A stretch of DNA of 64,000 nucleotides, taken from positions 128,489 to 192,488 of the forward strand of contig NZ_FNIA01000008.1 of assembly GCF_900103505.1 (NCBI RefSeq). The letters run 5' to 3'. This document shows positions 33,001 to 42,800 of this stretch, piece by piece. Origin of the DNA: Haloarchaeobius iranensis (GTDB lineage Archaea; Halobacteriota; Halobacteria; Halobacteriales; Natrialbaceae). The notes below the pieces were generated by a model. The model was given only the letters and a program-made list of their open reading frames with translations. It had not been told where the DNA came from and searched no databases. The position numbers were made by a program, and so were the translations under genes. The stretch's first letter is position 1. Every line of letters starts with the position of its first letter.

Positions 33001-36000
33001 GTACCAGAGAGACTTCGTTCAGGAGAGCGAAGAGAACATCACCGAGCTGAACAACGCACTGCTCGAACTGGAGCGCGATCCCACGGACGACGCGGCGATG
33101 GACCGCATCTTCCGGATGGCGCACACCCTGAAGGGCAACAGCGGTGCGATGGGTTTCGAGCGCGCCTCGAACCTGGCCCACGCCATCGAGGACCTCCTCG
33201 AGGTCGTTCGGTCCGGCCAGATCGATGTCACAGCCGACCTGATGGACGAGATCTTCGCGGGCGTCGACGAACTCGAGACCATGGTCGACGAGGTCCGCGC
33301 CTACGGCGAGATACGGACCGACCCGAGCGAGACCATCGAGACCATCCGCGAGGTCCAGGAGGCGGCCACGGGCGTCCCTACTATCGGTGAACCGGACGAC
33401 GAGGCCATCGAGGACGCCGTCGCGGTGGCCGACGACCTCGCCGACGAGGACCACGACGTGTTCCACGTCCGCCTCGCGGTCGACGAGTCCGGCTCCGTGG
33501 CACACGGGAGTGCGGTCGTGGACGCGCTCGCGGACGCGTTCGACCTTCTCGGGACGGTCCCCGACCGGGAGACCATCGCTGCCGGCGAGTACGACGGCAC
33601 CTTCGACGCCGTCTTCGGCAGCGCCGTCGGCGAGGCCGCCATCTCGGCGGCGCTCGACCCCGTCGAGCCGGTCGCACAGGCCCGCATCAACGAGGTCACG
33701 ACGGCCTACGAGTCGTCGCGGGCCGAACCGGAGCCGGCCGAGGTCGGCGACGACGAGTTCGACGACCTGTTCGAGGACGACCCCGGGAGCGAGATCGACC
33801 CCGACGCCGCACAGGACATGAGCGTCGACGACCTCCTCTCTGAGTTCAACGAGTACGACGACCTCGACGCGATGGTCGAGGAGATGGACGACGTCTCCGG
33901 CTTCGACGACCTCGGCGACGCCGGCTCGTTCGACGACCTCGACCTCGGCGACGGCCTCGACCCCCGCGACCAGCCGGCCGAGGACCCCCTCGACGACGAG
34001 TTCGGGGGTGACCTCGAGGACGACCTCGATGTCTCCTTCGACGAGGACACCGGGGAGCCGGCGGCCGACGCCGAGCCAGCCGAGCCAGTCGAGGACCCCG
34101 ACGAGGAGGTAGACGACGCGGCCGCGACGTTCGCGGAGCTCAAACAGGAGGTCGACCCCGTGGGCTTCGACGAACTGCAGGACGAACTCGACGAGCTCGA
34201 GTTCGACGAGTACGCGGACGAGGAGGAGGTCGGCTTCGACGAACTCCTCGGCGATGACTTCGAGGAGTCGGAGGACGACTTCTTCGGGGCCGACACCGAG
34301 GCCGCCGTCGGGACCGACCAGGACGAGGTCTCCGTCGAGGACCTCGTCAGCGACGACGACGTCGCGGGCTTCGAGGAGAGCGAGGCCGAAACGCCGGTCG
34401 AACCGGACGACCCGGTCGAGGCGGTCGATACGGACGGAGTGACGTCCGACGAAGAAGCGGACACGGACGCGGTGACGGCCGATGGTGCAGACGCGGTCGC
34501 GGCCGACGCCGACACCGATACGGACGCGGTCGCGGCCGACGCCGACACTCCCGACGCAGGGGGGTCCGAGCCGACTGCCGGGACCGAGACGACTGCTACC
34601 GGTGCCGACGCCGATGGACCTGCCACCGACGCCGTCGACGAACCGGAGACAGACACTGCCGCGGCGACGGATGCGGCAGCCGATGCCGACGCCACGACGG
34701 CGGTCGACGAGTTCGGCGACGACATCGGCTCTGACTTCGAGTCGAGGCCGGCCGACGACTTCGGGACCGATGCGCTCGACGACACGGAGACCGGGTTCGA
34801 CGATGCCGACGAGTTCGACGACGACTTCGGCGGCGACGGGTTCGAGCTCGACGCCGCAGAGCCCGCCGGCTCGTCGGGCATCGACGACGCGTCCGCGGAC
34901 CCCCTCGAGGAGGACTCGTTCGGGGAAGACTCGTTCGAGGAGGGCTCGTTCGACGACGGGTTCGCGGACGCCGGGAGCGCCGACGACGGCTTCGACGAAC
35001 CCGCCGACGACGCGGGGGACGATCTCGGTGCGGGCACGTCGGTGGACGACGAGGACCTCGACCGCGTCGAGGTCCAGCAGTTCGAACTGGACGACCCCGG
35101 CACGGAAGCCGGGGGAACCACCGAGGTCGAGACCGGTGACTTCGAGGCCGACGCAGACGATTCGGCGACGGTGAGCCAGCCGAGCGCAGAGAGCTACGGC
35201 GACTTCGGCGGGGCCGACCTCGACAGCGCGGACGGCTTCGACCCGGCTCCGGAGCCCGAGACCGGCGAGTCCACGTCCGCCGCGGACGACGGTGCCGAGG
35301 TGTCGGCGCTCGACGTCGACGTGGGCATACAGACGCTCGCGGACGAGGACGGCGAGGCCGAGACGGACGACGAGATACAGTCCATCCGGGTCGACGTCGA
35401 GCAGGTCGACCGCCTGCTCAACCTCGTCGAGGGGCTGGTCACCAGTCGCGTCCGGCTCCGTCGGACCGTCGAGGAGGGCGCCGACCCCGCGGAACTCGAC
35501 ACCGAACTCGACGAACTGGAGGACCTGACCGGCGAGCTGCAGGACACCGTCATGGACGTGCGCCTCGTGCCCGTCCAGATGGTCGCGAACCGCCTGCCGC
35601 GCATCGTGCGCGACATCTCCCGGGAACAGGACAAGGAGGTCGAGTTCGAGATGCACGGCGAGGGCGTCGAGGTCGACCGGTCCATTCTGGACCGCATCGG
35701 CGACCCGCTGGTCCACATCGTCCGGAACGCGGTGGACCACGGCATCGAAGCCCCCGACGAGCGGGAGGCCGCGGACAAACCCCGTACCGGGAACGTCACG
35801 CTCGACGTCGAGCGTGCGCGCGACCAGGTCGCCATCGAGGTCACGGACGACGGCCGCGGCCTCGACCCGGACAGGCTCCGCGACGCGGCCGTTGCGGCCG
35901 ACGTGCTCACCGAGGACGAGGCGACCGCCCTGTCGGACGAGGAGGCCTACGAACTGATCTTCCACCCCGGCCTCTCGACGGCCTCCGAGGTGACCGACGT

Positions 36001-36508
36001 CTCCGGCCGTGGTGTCGGGATGGACGTCGTCAAGAGCACGGTCAACGACCTCGACGGCTCCGTCTCGGTCGAGAGCACCCCCGGCGAGGGGACGACGATC
36101 CGGATGCTGCTTCCGGTCACGGTCGCCATCGCCGACGTGATGTTCGTCACCTCCGGCGACGAGGAGTTCGGTGTCCCGGTCAAGGACATCCAGGACATCG
36201 GGGACGCCGCCGATATCACCGTCGAGGACGGCCAGGAGGTCGTCCGCGACGGCGACCGCACGTATCCGCTCGTCCGGCTGAACGAGGCGCTCGAGACGCC
36301 GGGCAGAGCGAGAAACGGCGACGGCATGCTGCTTCGCATCCGTGACGAGGTCCGCCCCGTGGCGGTCCACTGCGACCAGGTTCGCGGCCAGCAGGAGGTC
36401 GTCGTGAAGCCCTTCGAGGGTGTCCTCGGAGGTATCCCCGGGCTGAGCGGTGCGACAGTACTGGGCGAAGGTGAGGTAGTCAACATCCTTGACGTGAAGA
36501 CACTATGA
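32993..36508 (+). CDS. cheA: Chemotaxis histidine kinase CheA with a very long acidic linker
   Basis: Central kinase of the chemotaxis array. Its 1171 residues are far more than most CheA proteins. The P1 Hpt domain takes residues 1-115, with phospho-His44 in MAHTLKGNSGAMGF; a P2-like ferredoxin fold is at ~150-240. Residues ~243-795 are an Asp/Glu/Ala/Phe-rich linker. P3 begins IQSIRVDVEQVDRLLNLV; P4 has HIVRNAVDHGIE, DDGRGLD and GRGVGMDVV; the CheW-like P5 closes the protein. Catalytic residues are intact. In the linker, a less acidic island near ~385-425 (FAELKQEVDPVGFDELQDEL) is interrupted by repeats. The long antisense frame is a shadow. Confidence 0.96.
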   Translation: MDEYQRDFVQESEENITELNNALLELERDPTDDAAMDRIFRMAHTLKGNSGAMGFERASNLAHAIEDLLEVVRSGQIDVTADLMDEIFAGVDELETMVDEVRAYGEIRTDPSETIETIREVQEAATGVPTIGEPDDEAIEDAVAVADDLADEDHDVFHVRLAVDESGSVAHGSAVVDALADAFDLLGTVPDRETIAAGEYDGTFDAVFGSAVGEAAISAALDPVEPVAQARINEVTTAYESSRAEPEPAEVGDDEFDDLFEDDPGSEIDPDAAQDMSVDDLLSEFNEYDDLDAMVEEMDDVSGFDDLGDAGSFDDLDLGDGLDPRDQPAEDPLDDEFGGDLEDDLDVSFDEDTGEPAADAEPAEPVEDPDEEVDDAAATFAELKQEVDPVGFDELQDELDELEFDEYADEEEVGFDELLGDDFEESEDDFFGADTEAAVGTDQDEVSVEDLVSDDDVAGFEESEAETPVEPDDPVEAVDTDGVTSDEEADTDAVTADGADAVAADADTDTDAVAADADTPDAGGSEPTAGTETTATGADADGPATDAVDEPETDTAAATDAAADADATTAVDEFGDDIGSDFESRPADDFGTDALDDTETGFDDADEFDDDFGGDGFELDAAEPAGSSGIDDASADPLEEDSFGEDSFEEGSFDDGFADAGSADDGFDEPADDAGDDLGAGTSVDDEDLDRVEVQQFELDDPGTEAGGTTEVETGDFEADADDSATVSQPSAESYGDFGGADLDSADGFDPAPEPETGESTSAADDGAEVSALDVDVGIQTLADEDGEAETDDEIQSIRVDVEQVDRLLNLVEGLVTSRVRLRRTVEEGADPAELDTELDELEDLTGELQDTVMDVRLVPVQMVANRLPRIVRDISREQDKEVEFEMHGEGVEVDRSILDRIGDPLVHIVRNAVDHGIEAPDEREAADKPRTGNVTLDVERARDQVAIEVTDDGRGLDPDRLRDAAVAADVLTEDEATALSDEEAYELIFHPGLSTASEVTDVSGRGVGMDVVKSTVNDLDGSVSVESTPGEGTTIRMLLPVTVAIADVMFVTSGDEEFGVPVKDIQDIGDAADITVEDGQEVVRDGDRTYPLVRLNEALETPGRARNGDGMLLRIRDEVRPVAVHCDQVRGQQEVVVKPFEGVLGGIPGLSGATVLGEGEVVNILDVKTL
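34464..34549 (+). repeat. 33-bp tandem repeats in the CheA linker
   Basis: Two copies with a 33-bp period (34490-34516 and 34523-34549) agree at 26 of 27 bases and encode DAVAADADT; a third, decayed copy starts near 34464. They show recent slippage growth of the acidic linker. Confidence 0.75.
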
Positions 36509-36533
36509 ACGGACGAAAACACTGGAGGAAGCT

Positions 36534-37139
36534 ATGAGTCTGATGGTCGACATTCGGAAGCTGAGTTTCATCAACGAGATGGCCAAGGTCGGCACCAACG
36601 GGGTCGCCGACAACATGAGCAAACTGACAGGCGAGGATGCCAAGATGGAGGTGACGAAGACGAACTTCATCGACATCCAGGACATCAAGACCCAGATGGA
36701 CGCCGGCAAGCGCGTCGGGGTCAGGGTCCGCCTGATGGAGCCCCCGCACGGACACATCCTCATCCTGTTCCCGGAGGCGAGCGCCCGCAAGATAACGGCG
36801 CTCATGCTCTCGGACATGGTCGACGATATGTCCGAGGTGTCCGGCGAGATGGCGCGCTCGGCCGTCGAGGAGCTCGGCAACATGATGGCCTCGGGCTTCA
36901 TCGACGGCTGGGCCGACGTGCTCGGTCGGACCATCGACATCGCGACACCGCAGCTCGTGTACGCACCGGCCGGTGAGATCGTCGAACGGACCGCGGGCCT
37001 CGGCGGCGAGGACCTCGCGCTGTTCTTCGACTCCAATCTGACCGTCCCGAGCTACGATATCGACGCCGAGATATACGCCTTCCCGAACCTCGAAGAGTTC
37101 GTGGAGATGGTCAACGGGATCGAAGCCAGGCCCACATGA
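36534..37139 (+). CDS. cheC1: CheC-family phosphatase
   Basis: A CheY-P phosphatase of the CheC/CheX/FliY family, 201 residues. The C-terminal half keeps the complete active-site pattern: ExxN in VEELGNMMA, then exactly 22 residues to the Pro of IATP. The N-terminal half has the equivalent helix (FINEMAKVGTNGVADNM), but its ExxN is lost, so one active site is expected. A GGAGG Shine-Dalgarno sequence lies about 5 bp before the ATG. It sits 25 bp after cheA and overlaps the tandem cheC by 4 bp. Confidence 0.92.
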   Translation: MSLMVDIRKLSFINEMAKVGTNGVADNMSKLTGEDAKMEVTKTNFIDIQDIKTQMDAGKRVGVRVRLMEPPHGHILILFPEASARKITALMLSDMVDDMSEVSGEMARSAVEELGNMMASGFIDGWADVLGRTIDIATPQLVYAPAGEIVERTAGLGGEDLALFFDSNLTVPSYDIDAEIYAFPNLEEFVEMVNGIEARPT

Positions 37140-38380
37140 AACTCGACATCACCGCGCTCGGTACCTTCTACGACATGGCGCGGGAGGGTGCCGGACTCGC
37201 GGCGGGTCGGCTCACCCGGATGACCGACGTAGAGACTCGCGTGGGGATCACGAAGCTCAACTTCATGCGTGGCTCCGAGATACGGACGGAGTTCGAGGAC
37301 GGCATCCCGAAGGTGGGCGTCCGCGTCGAGCTCTCCGGCGGGCTCGACGGCCACTCGCTCATCCTGTTCGAGCGCGACGCCGCCCTGCGCGTCGTGAGCG
37401 CGCTCGTCGAGGAAGCGTCGGCCGACGAGTTCGACGACATGAGCCGGTCGGCCGCGACCGAGGTCGGCCAGATAATGAACGCGGGCTTCATCGACGGCTG
37501 GGCCGACGTGCTCGGGACCGCAATCGACGTCTCCACGCCGGAGTTCATCGAGGGCGAGACCGCCGAGCCGTTCCTGGGCGACCTCGAGGAGGCCCCGACC
37601 GACGACGACCTCGCGCTGCTGTTCCAGAGCCAGATCGAGGCGGTCGACACCGAGATCGGGTTCAAGCACTACCTGTTCCCCGAGCAGGAGTCGATGGCCG
37701 ACATCCTCGACAAGCACACCGACCCAGACAGCCAGGGCATCGAGTACGACAAGCTCGCGGGCTTCGACGAGATGGCCCAGCAGGGCGCACGGGAGGTCGC
37801 CTCGAACATCACGACGCTCACCGGCATCGACACGAGCGTGAAGATCCGGCGGCTGAAGTTCGCCTCGCTGGCGGCTATCCCGCAGGAGATCGACGACGAG
37901 ATGCTCGTCGGCGTCGCCCACGAGCTGGACGGCACGCCCTCGGGCTACCTGCTGTTCCTCTTCGACGAGGCCTCCGCCCGGGAGGTCGTCGAGGCGACCA
38001 TCCCGAACCCGCCGGACGACGAGTTCGGCGACCTCGGCAAGAGCGCCATCAAGGAGCTCGGGAACATCATGGCGTCGGGGTTCATCGACGGCTGGGCGAA
38101 CGTGCTCGACACGACGATCGACCACTCGCCGCCGGAGTACATCCACGACTACGGCGCGGCGGTCATCGACCCGGTCATCATCGGGCTCGGCGAGAACCAG
38201 GACTTCGCGTTCGTCTTCGACACCGTCATCAAGGCCGAGGACCGCGAGTTCGACTGCTCCATCTACGCCATCCCCGACGAGGCCGACCTGGAGCGTGCAC
38301 TGAACAACCTCGACATCGAGAGGATCGAGGACGCACAGACCACGGCCGATTTCCCGATAGACGAAGTTGAAAACGCATGA
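37136..38380 (+). CDS. cheC2: Tandem CheC protein (two CheC domains)
   Basis: A fusion of two CheC domains, 414 residues. The N-terminal domain (about 1-195) has TEVGQIMN where the catalytic ExxN should be, that is Asn changed to Gln, while the 22-residue spacing to Pro (VSTP) is kept; it is probably a weak or dead phosphatase. The C-terminal domain (about 205-400) has a perfect site, KELGNIMAS with 22 residues to SPP. Fused CheC proteins occur in haloarchaea. The gene overlaps cheC1 and cheD by 4 bp each. Working with CheD is expected, since CheC-CheD pairing is known for the family. Confidence 0.9.
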   Translation: MKLDITALGTFYDMAREGAGLAAGRLTRMTDVETRVGITKLNFMRGSEIRTEFEDGIPKVGVRVELSGGLDGHSLILFERDAALRVVSALVEEASADEFDDMSRSAATEVGQIMNAGFIDGWADVLGTAIDVSTPEFIEGETAEPFLGDLEEAPTDDDLALLFQSQIEAVDTEIGFKHYLFPEQESMADILDKHTDPDSQGIEYDKLAGFDEMAQQGAREVASNITTLTGIDTSVKIRRLKFASLAAIPQEIDDEMLVGVAHELDGTPSGYLLFLFDEASAREVVEATIPNPPDDEFGDLGKSAIKELGNIMASGFIDGWANVLDTTIDHSPPEYIHDYGAAVIDPVIIGLGENQDFAFVFDTVIKAEDREFDCSIYAIPDEADLERALNNLDIERIEDAQTTADFPIDEVENA

Positions 38381-38898
38381 AGACGTACGGCAGTGAACCG
38401 GGTGCACCCGAGCCGGTCCAGGTCGGTATCTCGGAGTTCGTGGTCAGGGGTAAAGAGTCGACGGAGACGCTGAAGTCCTACGGGCTGGGCTCGTGTCTCG
38501 CCATCGCGCTGTACGACCCCGACTCCGGTATCGGAGGGCTGGCGCACGTGATGCTGCCCGACGGTGATGCAGCAGACGGGGCGGACACGCAGCCCGGCAA
38601 GTACGCCGATACGGCCATCCGGGCGATGCTCCGTCGGATGGTCGAGAAGGGTGCCGCCTACACCTCCGTCGAGGCGAAGATCGCGGGCGGCAGCGACATG
38701 TTCGAGTTCGAATCGTTCGGCGACGGCGTGGGTAACCGAAACGTCGCCGCGGCGAAGGAGGAACTCGGGAAACTCGGCGTCCCCATCATCGGCGAGGACG
38801 TCGGCGGGCAGCGGGGTCGGACCGTCGAGTTCGACGTCGGGACTGGAACGCTCCAGATCCGTACCGCCGACGGCGACCGTGGAGTGACGGAGCTGTGA
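38377..38898 (+). CDS. cheD: Chemoreceptor glutamine deamidase CheD
   Basis: CheD deamidates glutamines of transducers and binds CheC, stimulating its phosphatase action. 173 residues. The catalytic triad is visible: Cys in GLGSCLAIALYD, His in GGLAHVMLPDG and Thr in KYADTAIRAML. The IAGGSDMF block is also conserved. It overlaps the tandem cheC (ATGA) and cheR (GTGA), so the four adaptation genes are translated as a coupled set. Confidence 0.94.
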   Translation: MKTYGSEPGAPEPVQVGISEFVVRGKESTETLKSYGLGSCLAIALYDPDSGIGGLAHVMLPDGDAADGADTQPGKYADTAIRAMLRRMVEKGAAYTSVEAKIAGGSDMFEFESFGDGVGNRNVAAAKEELGKLGVPIIGEDVGGQRGRTVEFDVGTGTLQIRTADGDRGVTEL

Positions 38899-39698
38899 CC
38901 GACGACTCCGACTTCAGTCGGGTCGCACAGTACATCGAGGACGAGATCGGGTTCGCGACGAGTCATTACAACGACAGCTACCTCAAGCGGCGGCTCTCCT
39001 CGCGGATGCGACGCACGGACACGGCGGACTACGGCGAGTACTACGAGTTGCTCGTCGACAACCCGGAGGAGGCACAGGAGCTCCTCGATGCGCTCTCTAT
39101 CAACGTCACCGGCTTCTTCCGCAACCCGGACGTCTGGGAGGGCATCCGGTCGGTGCTGCGGACGCTGTCGTCCGAACAGAACCGGGTCCACGTCTGGTCG
39201 GCGGCCTGTGCCGACGGCCGCGAGCCGTACTCGCTCTCGATGCTCATCCTCGACGACCCACGCATCGACGAGTCGAAGTTCCGGGTGTACGGTACCGACA
39301 TCAACGAGGAAGCGCTCGCGACCGCACAGGAGGGTGTTTACCACAGCACCCGCACCATCGACATCGAGGAGCAGCTCGGCTTCCTCTCGAACTTCCACGC
39401 GTACATCGACCGGGACGACAACCGCTTCGAGGTGACCGACCGGGTCAAGCGGCTGGTCACCTTCGCCCGGCACGACCTCATCAACGACGGTCCGAAGTCC
39501 GGCTTCGACCTCGTCGTCTGTCGCAACCTGTTCATCTACATCGACAACGAGTACAAGCGACCCATCCTCCGGACTATCGCACAGTCGATCCGGCCGGAAG
39601 GCTACCTCGTCATCGGCAAGGCCGAGACCATCCCGCCGCAGCTCAAGTCGGCGTTCGACGTGCTCGACGGGCGGCTGCGCATCTACCAGCGCGAGTGA
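38895..39698 (+). CDS. cheR: Chemotaxis protein methyltransferase CheR
   Basis: S-adenosylmethionine-dependent methyltransferase that methylates transducer glutamates. 267 residues. The N-terminal helical domain recognises the receptor (YLKRRLSSRMRR). The catalytic part follows with VTGFFRNPDVWE, VWSAACADGREPYSLSML as the SAM-binding motif, YGTDINEEAL and VVCRNLFIYI. The start is a GTG at 38895, giving a 4-bp overlap with cheD. It ends convergent to the transducer gene with 176 bp between, in which I see no feature. Confidence 0.95.
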   Translation: MTDDSDFSRVAQYIEDEIGFATSHYNDSYLKRRLSSRMRRTDTADYGEYYELLVDNPEEAQELLDALSINVTGFFRNPDVWEGIRSVLRTLSSEQNRVHVWSAACADGREPYSLSMLILDDPRIDESKFRVYGTDINEEALATAQEGVYHSTRTIDIEEQLGFLSNFHAYIDRDDNRFEVTDRVKRLVTFARHDLINDGPKSGFDLVVCRNLFIYIDNEYKRPILRTIAQSIRPEGYLVIGKAETIPPQLKSAFDVLDGRLRIYQRE

Positions 39699-39874
39699 GC
39701 ACATCGCTCTTCCGTCCCGTTCACCAACCCGTAGCGACGGCCACGAGCCCCGGTGGGTCACCGCGGGAGCTGTGACGGCCGTTCCGCCCGTCTGGATACC
39801 GGGGGGCAGCAACCGGCATCGTCACTCACGGATGCAGCGCGGGAAAGAAGGAACCGCCGACCGCGGTCGTCGGC

Positions 39875-42800
39875 TTACTCGTCGTCCTCGGGCTCGGTCT
39901 GGGCGAACGAGAACATGTCGTCCGCGTCGTCGTCCTCGTCCACGTCGCTCACGTCGTCTCCGTCGCTCGCGTCGTCCGCGTCGTCGTCCTCGTCCTCGTC
40001 CACGTCGCTCACGTCGTCCACGTCGCTCGCGTCGTCTGCGTCGTCACCGTCAGTCGCGTCTGCACTGTCCGGCTCCGGTTCGGCTGCCGGCGTCTCGGTC
40101 GTTTCGCTCCCGAAGTCGATGTTCTCCACTCCGGGGACCTCCTTGGTCTCCGTCTCGGGCTCGGTCTCCTCCTCGAGGTCGTCGAACGAGCCCTCGTCGA
40201 AGCCGAGTGCCTCGTCGAGTTGCCTGTCGATATCCTCGGTCCCGACGGTCGACTCCGCGTCCGCGGTCACGTCGACATCGTCCGCCGGCTCCGCGTCCAC
40301 GGCGACCCCGTCGTCGCTTTCCGCCGCCTCGTCGGCGGCCGACTCGGTCTCGACGTCACCGCCGGCGGGGCCGATATCGTCGGTCGGCTCCACGTCGGCC
40401 TCTTCCGCCGACGTGTCCGCCTCGGCAGCTTCGTCCCCCGGCTCGTCCGTCTCGGATGCGGTGGCGCTCGTGTCGAACGTGGCATCGTCGATGCCCGTCT
40501 CGTTGGGCTCGCCGTCACCGAACTCGATGTCGGGGTCGAACTCCTGGATGTCGTTCTCGGTCTCCGCGGCGTCTGGCGCGTCGACTTCTGTCGCCGGTGA
40601 CGACGGCTCCTCGTCTTCGGCGTCTGCCGTCGAGTCGACCACGTCCTCGGCGATGGCGTCGGCGTCGCCGGGCTCGGCCTCCGCGTCGGCTGCTGTGGCC
40701 GTGTCGGCAGCCGACTCCTCGGCCGGCACGGCGTCGTCGAGCTCCAGTCCGTCCGCGTCGACGTCCTCGTCGACGGCGAGAGCGTCGTCGTCACCGAAGG
40801 TACCCGTGTCGTCGAAGGCGTCCGACCCGGCGTCGTCGGACGGCTGTGCCTCGTCCTCGAACGTCGCTGGTGCACCCAGACCGTCGGCTGCGTCCTCGTC
40901 GTCCACCGTGGTGTCGAAGTCGTCCTCGTCCGAGAGCTCCATGACGGCCTCCGCGGCGTCGGAGTCGCCGGCGACGGCCGGTTCCTCGGACTCTGGCTCC
41001 GCCTCCACGTCTGCGAGCAGGGCGCTCCCGTCCTCGAACTTCGACGCGGTATCCACGTCGGTGTCGAAGCGGTCGAGGGCCTCGCTCAGGCGGGACGCCT
41101 GGCTCGCGAGGTCGCTCGCACTCTTCGACACTTCGGTGAGTGCCGTGGTCTGCTGCTCGGCGGCCGCCGCGACCGTCTCCGCCTCGCTGGTGGTCTCCTC
41201 GGAGATAATCGCCGCGTCGTCGACCATCGCGACGACCTCCTCGGTGGAGGCCGCCTGTTCCTCGGTCGCCGCCGAGATCTCCTGCACGCCGGTGTTGGTG
41301 TCCTCCGCGTAGCCCGCAATCTCGTCGAGTGCGTCCACCGTGTCCTCGACGGCGTCGGTGGTCGCGGAGATCTGCTGGGACGCACCCTCGACACCCTCGA
41401 CCGTCTGCTGGGTGGTCGACTGGATGCGCTCGAGGCGCTGCTCGATGTCCTCGGCCGCGTCCTTGGTCTCCTCGGCCAGGTCCTTGACCTCCTGTGCGAC
41501 GACGGAGAACCCTTCGCCGGAGGAGCCGGAGCGCGCCGCCTCGATGTTCGCGTTCAGCGCGAGCATGTTCGTCTGCTCTGCGATCTCGGAAATGAAGTCG
41601 ATGAGTTCGTCGATCTGCTCCATCTCCGTCTCGAGCTGCTCTATCTGCTCGGTGACCTGCTCGCTCTCGCGCTCCAGCTGGGCCATCCGCTCGATGGCGT
41701 CCTGTGCGGCCTCGCGACCGTCACGACCGGTCTCGGCGGTCCGCTCGGCCAGGTCGGCGACCTCGTTGGACGAGGACGCGATCTCCTCGATGGTGGTCGA
41801 CAGCCCGGACATCTCCTGGCTGACGCGCTGGAGGCTGTCGTTCTGCCGGTCCGCACCGTCGGAAATCTCCTGGATGGACTCCGTGACCTGCTCGGACGCG
41901 GAGCGAACCTCCTCGCTGGAGGCCGTGACCTCCTCGGAGGAGGTGGCGACCTCGTTCGCGAAGTTCTTGAGCTGCCCGACGGTCTCCTCGATTTCGCCGA
42001 TCATCTCGTTGAACTCGGTCGCGATGTCGGCCATCGCCTCGGACTCGGACTCGGAGTTCATCCGCTGGGTCATATCGCCCGCGGACACGTCCTGCATGAC
42101 GCCGCTGTACTCGTCGGCCTTCCGCTCCAGGTGCCGGTTCATCTGCTCGGCCTCGGCGCGTGCGAGCTCGGCCTCCTCGCGGGCGTCCCGGGCCTCTTGG
42201 ATCTGCTCGCGGAGGGCGTCACGCATCGACGCGAACCCGTCGTACAGCCGCCCGATGTTGTCGATGCGGTGCGTCTCGAAGTCGACGTTGAGCGTCCCCT
42301 CCTCCATCTGCTCGGTCTTCGTGGTCAGGCGGTCGATGGATGCCGCGGTGTTCCGACCGATGACGGTCCCGAACACGACGATGATGGCCATCCCGCCGAT
42401 GGTCGCGTACAGGCCGTAGTCGCTCACCGTGTTGACGAACCCGTACACCTCGTTCGTCGGCGAGCTGATGGTCACGACCATGTCCCGGTTGGGGACCTCC
42501 GCGTAGCTGACGGCGTACTCGTCGCCGCTGTACTCGCTTCCGACCATCGTCGCGACGGCTTCCGGCGGCTGTGACATCGTGAACGTGCCGGAGCCTCCCT
42601 GTGCCAGTGCGGCGACGTCGTCGTCGCTGCCGAACGGGCTCCCGATGAAGCCGGCCGAGTCGACGCGGGTATCGTTCGCGAACGCCACGTCGTTGTTCCC
42701 GGTCAGGATCATCGTCGCCTGCCCCTCGTCGTTCTGGATGGTGCGGCCGTAGTCAGCCACCGAGACCGACGTGATGATGACCTGCGAGCCGCTGGTCCCC

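Noticed and set aside
32972..36370. 1132-codon open frame on the minus strand through cheA
   Set aside because: It is the antisense shadow of the acidic, GC-rich cheA linker; composition is Val/Arg/Gly-rich with no domain, and the plus-strand gene is certain.
39753..41312. 519-codon Ser-rich plus-strand frame
   Set aside because: Antisense of the transducer's acidic tail; GAC/GTC-rich DNA reads as serine repeats on the other strand.
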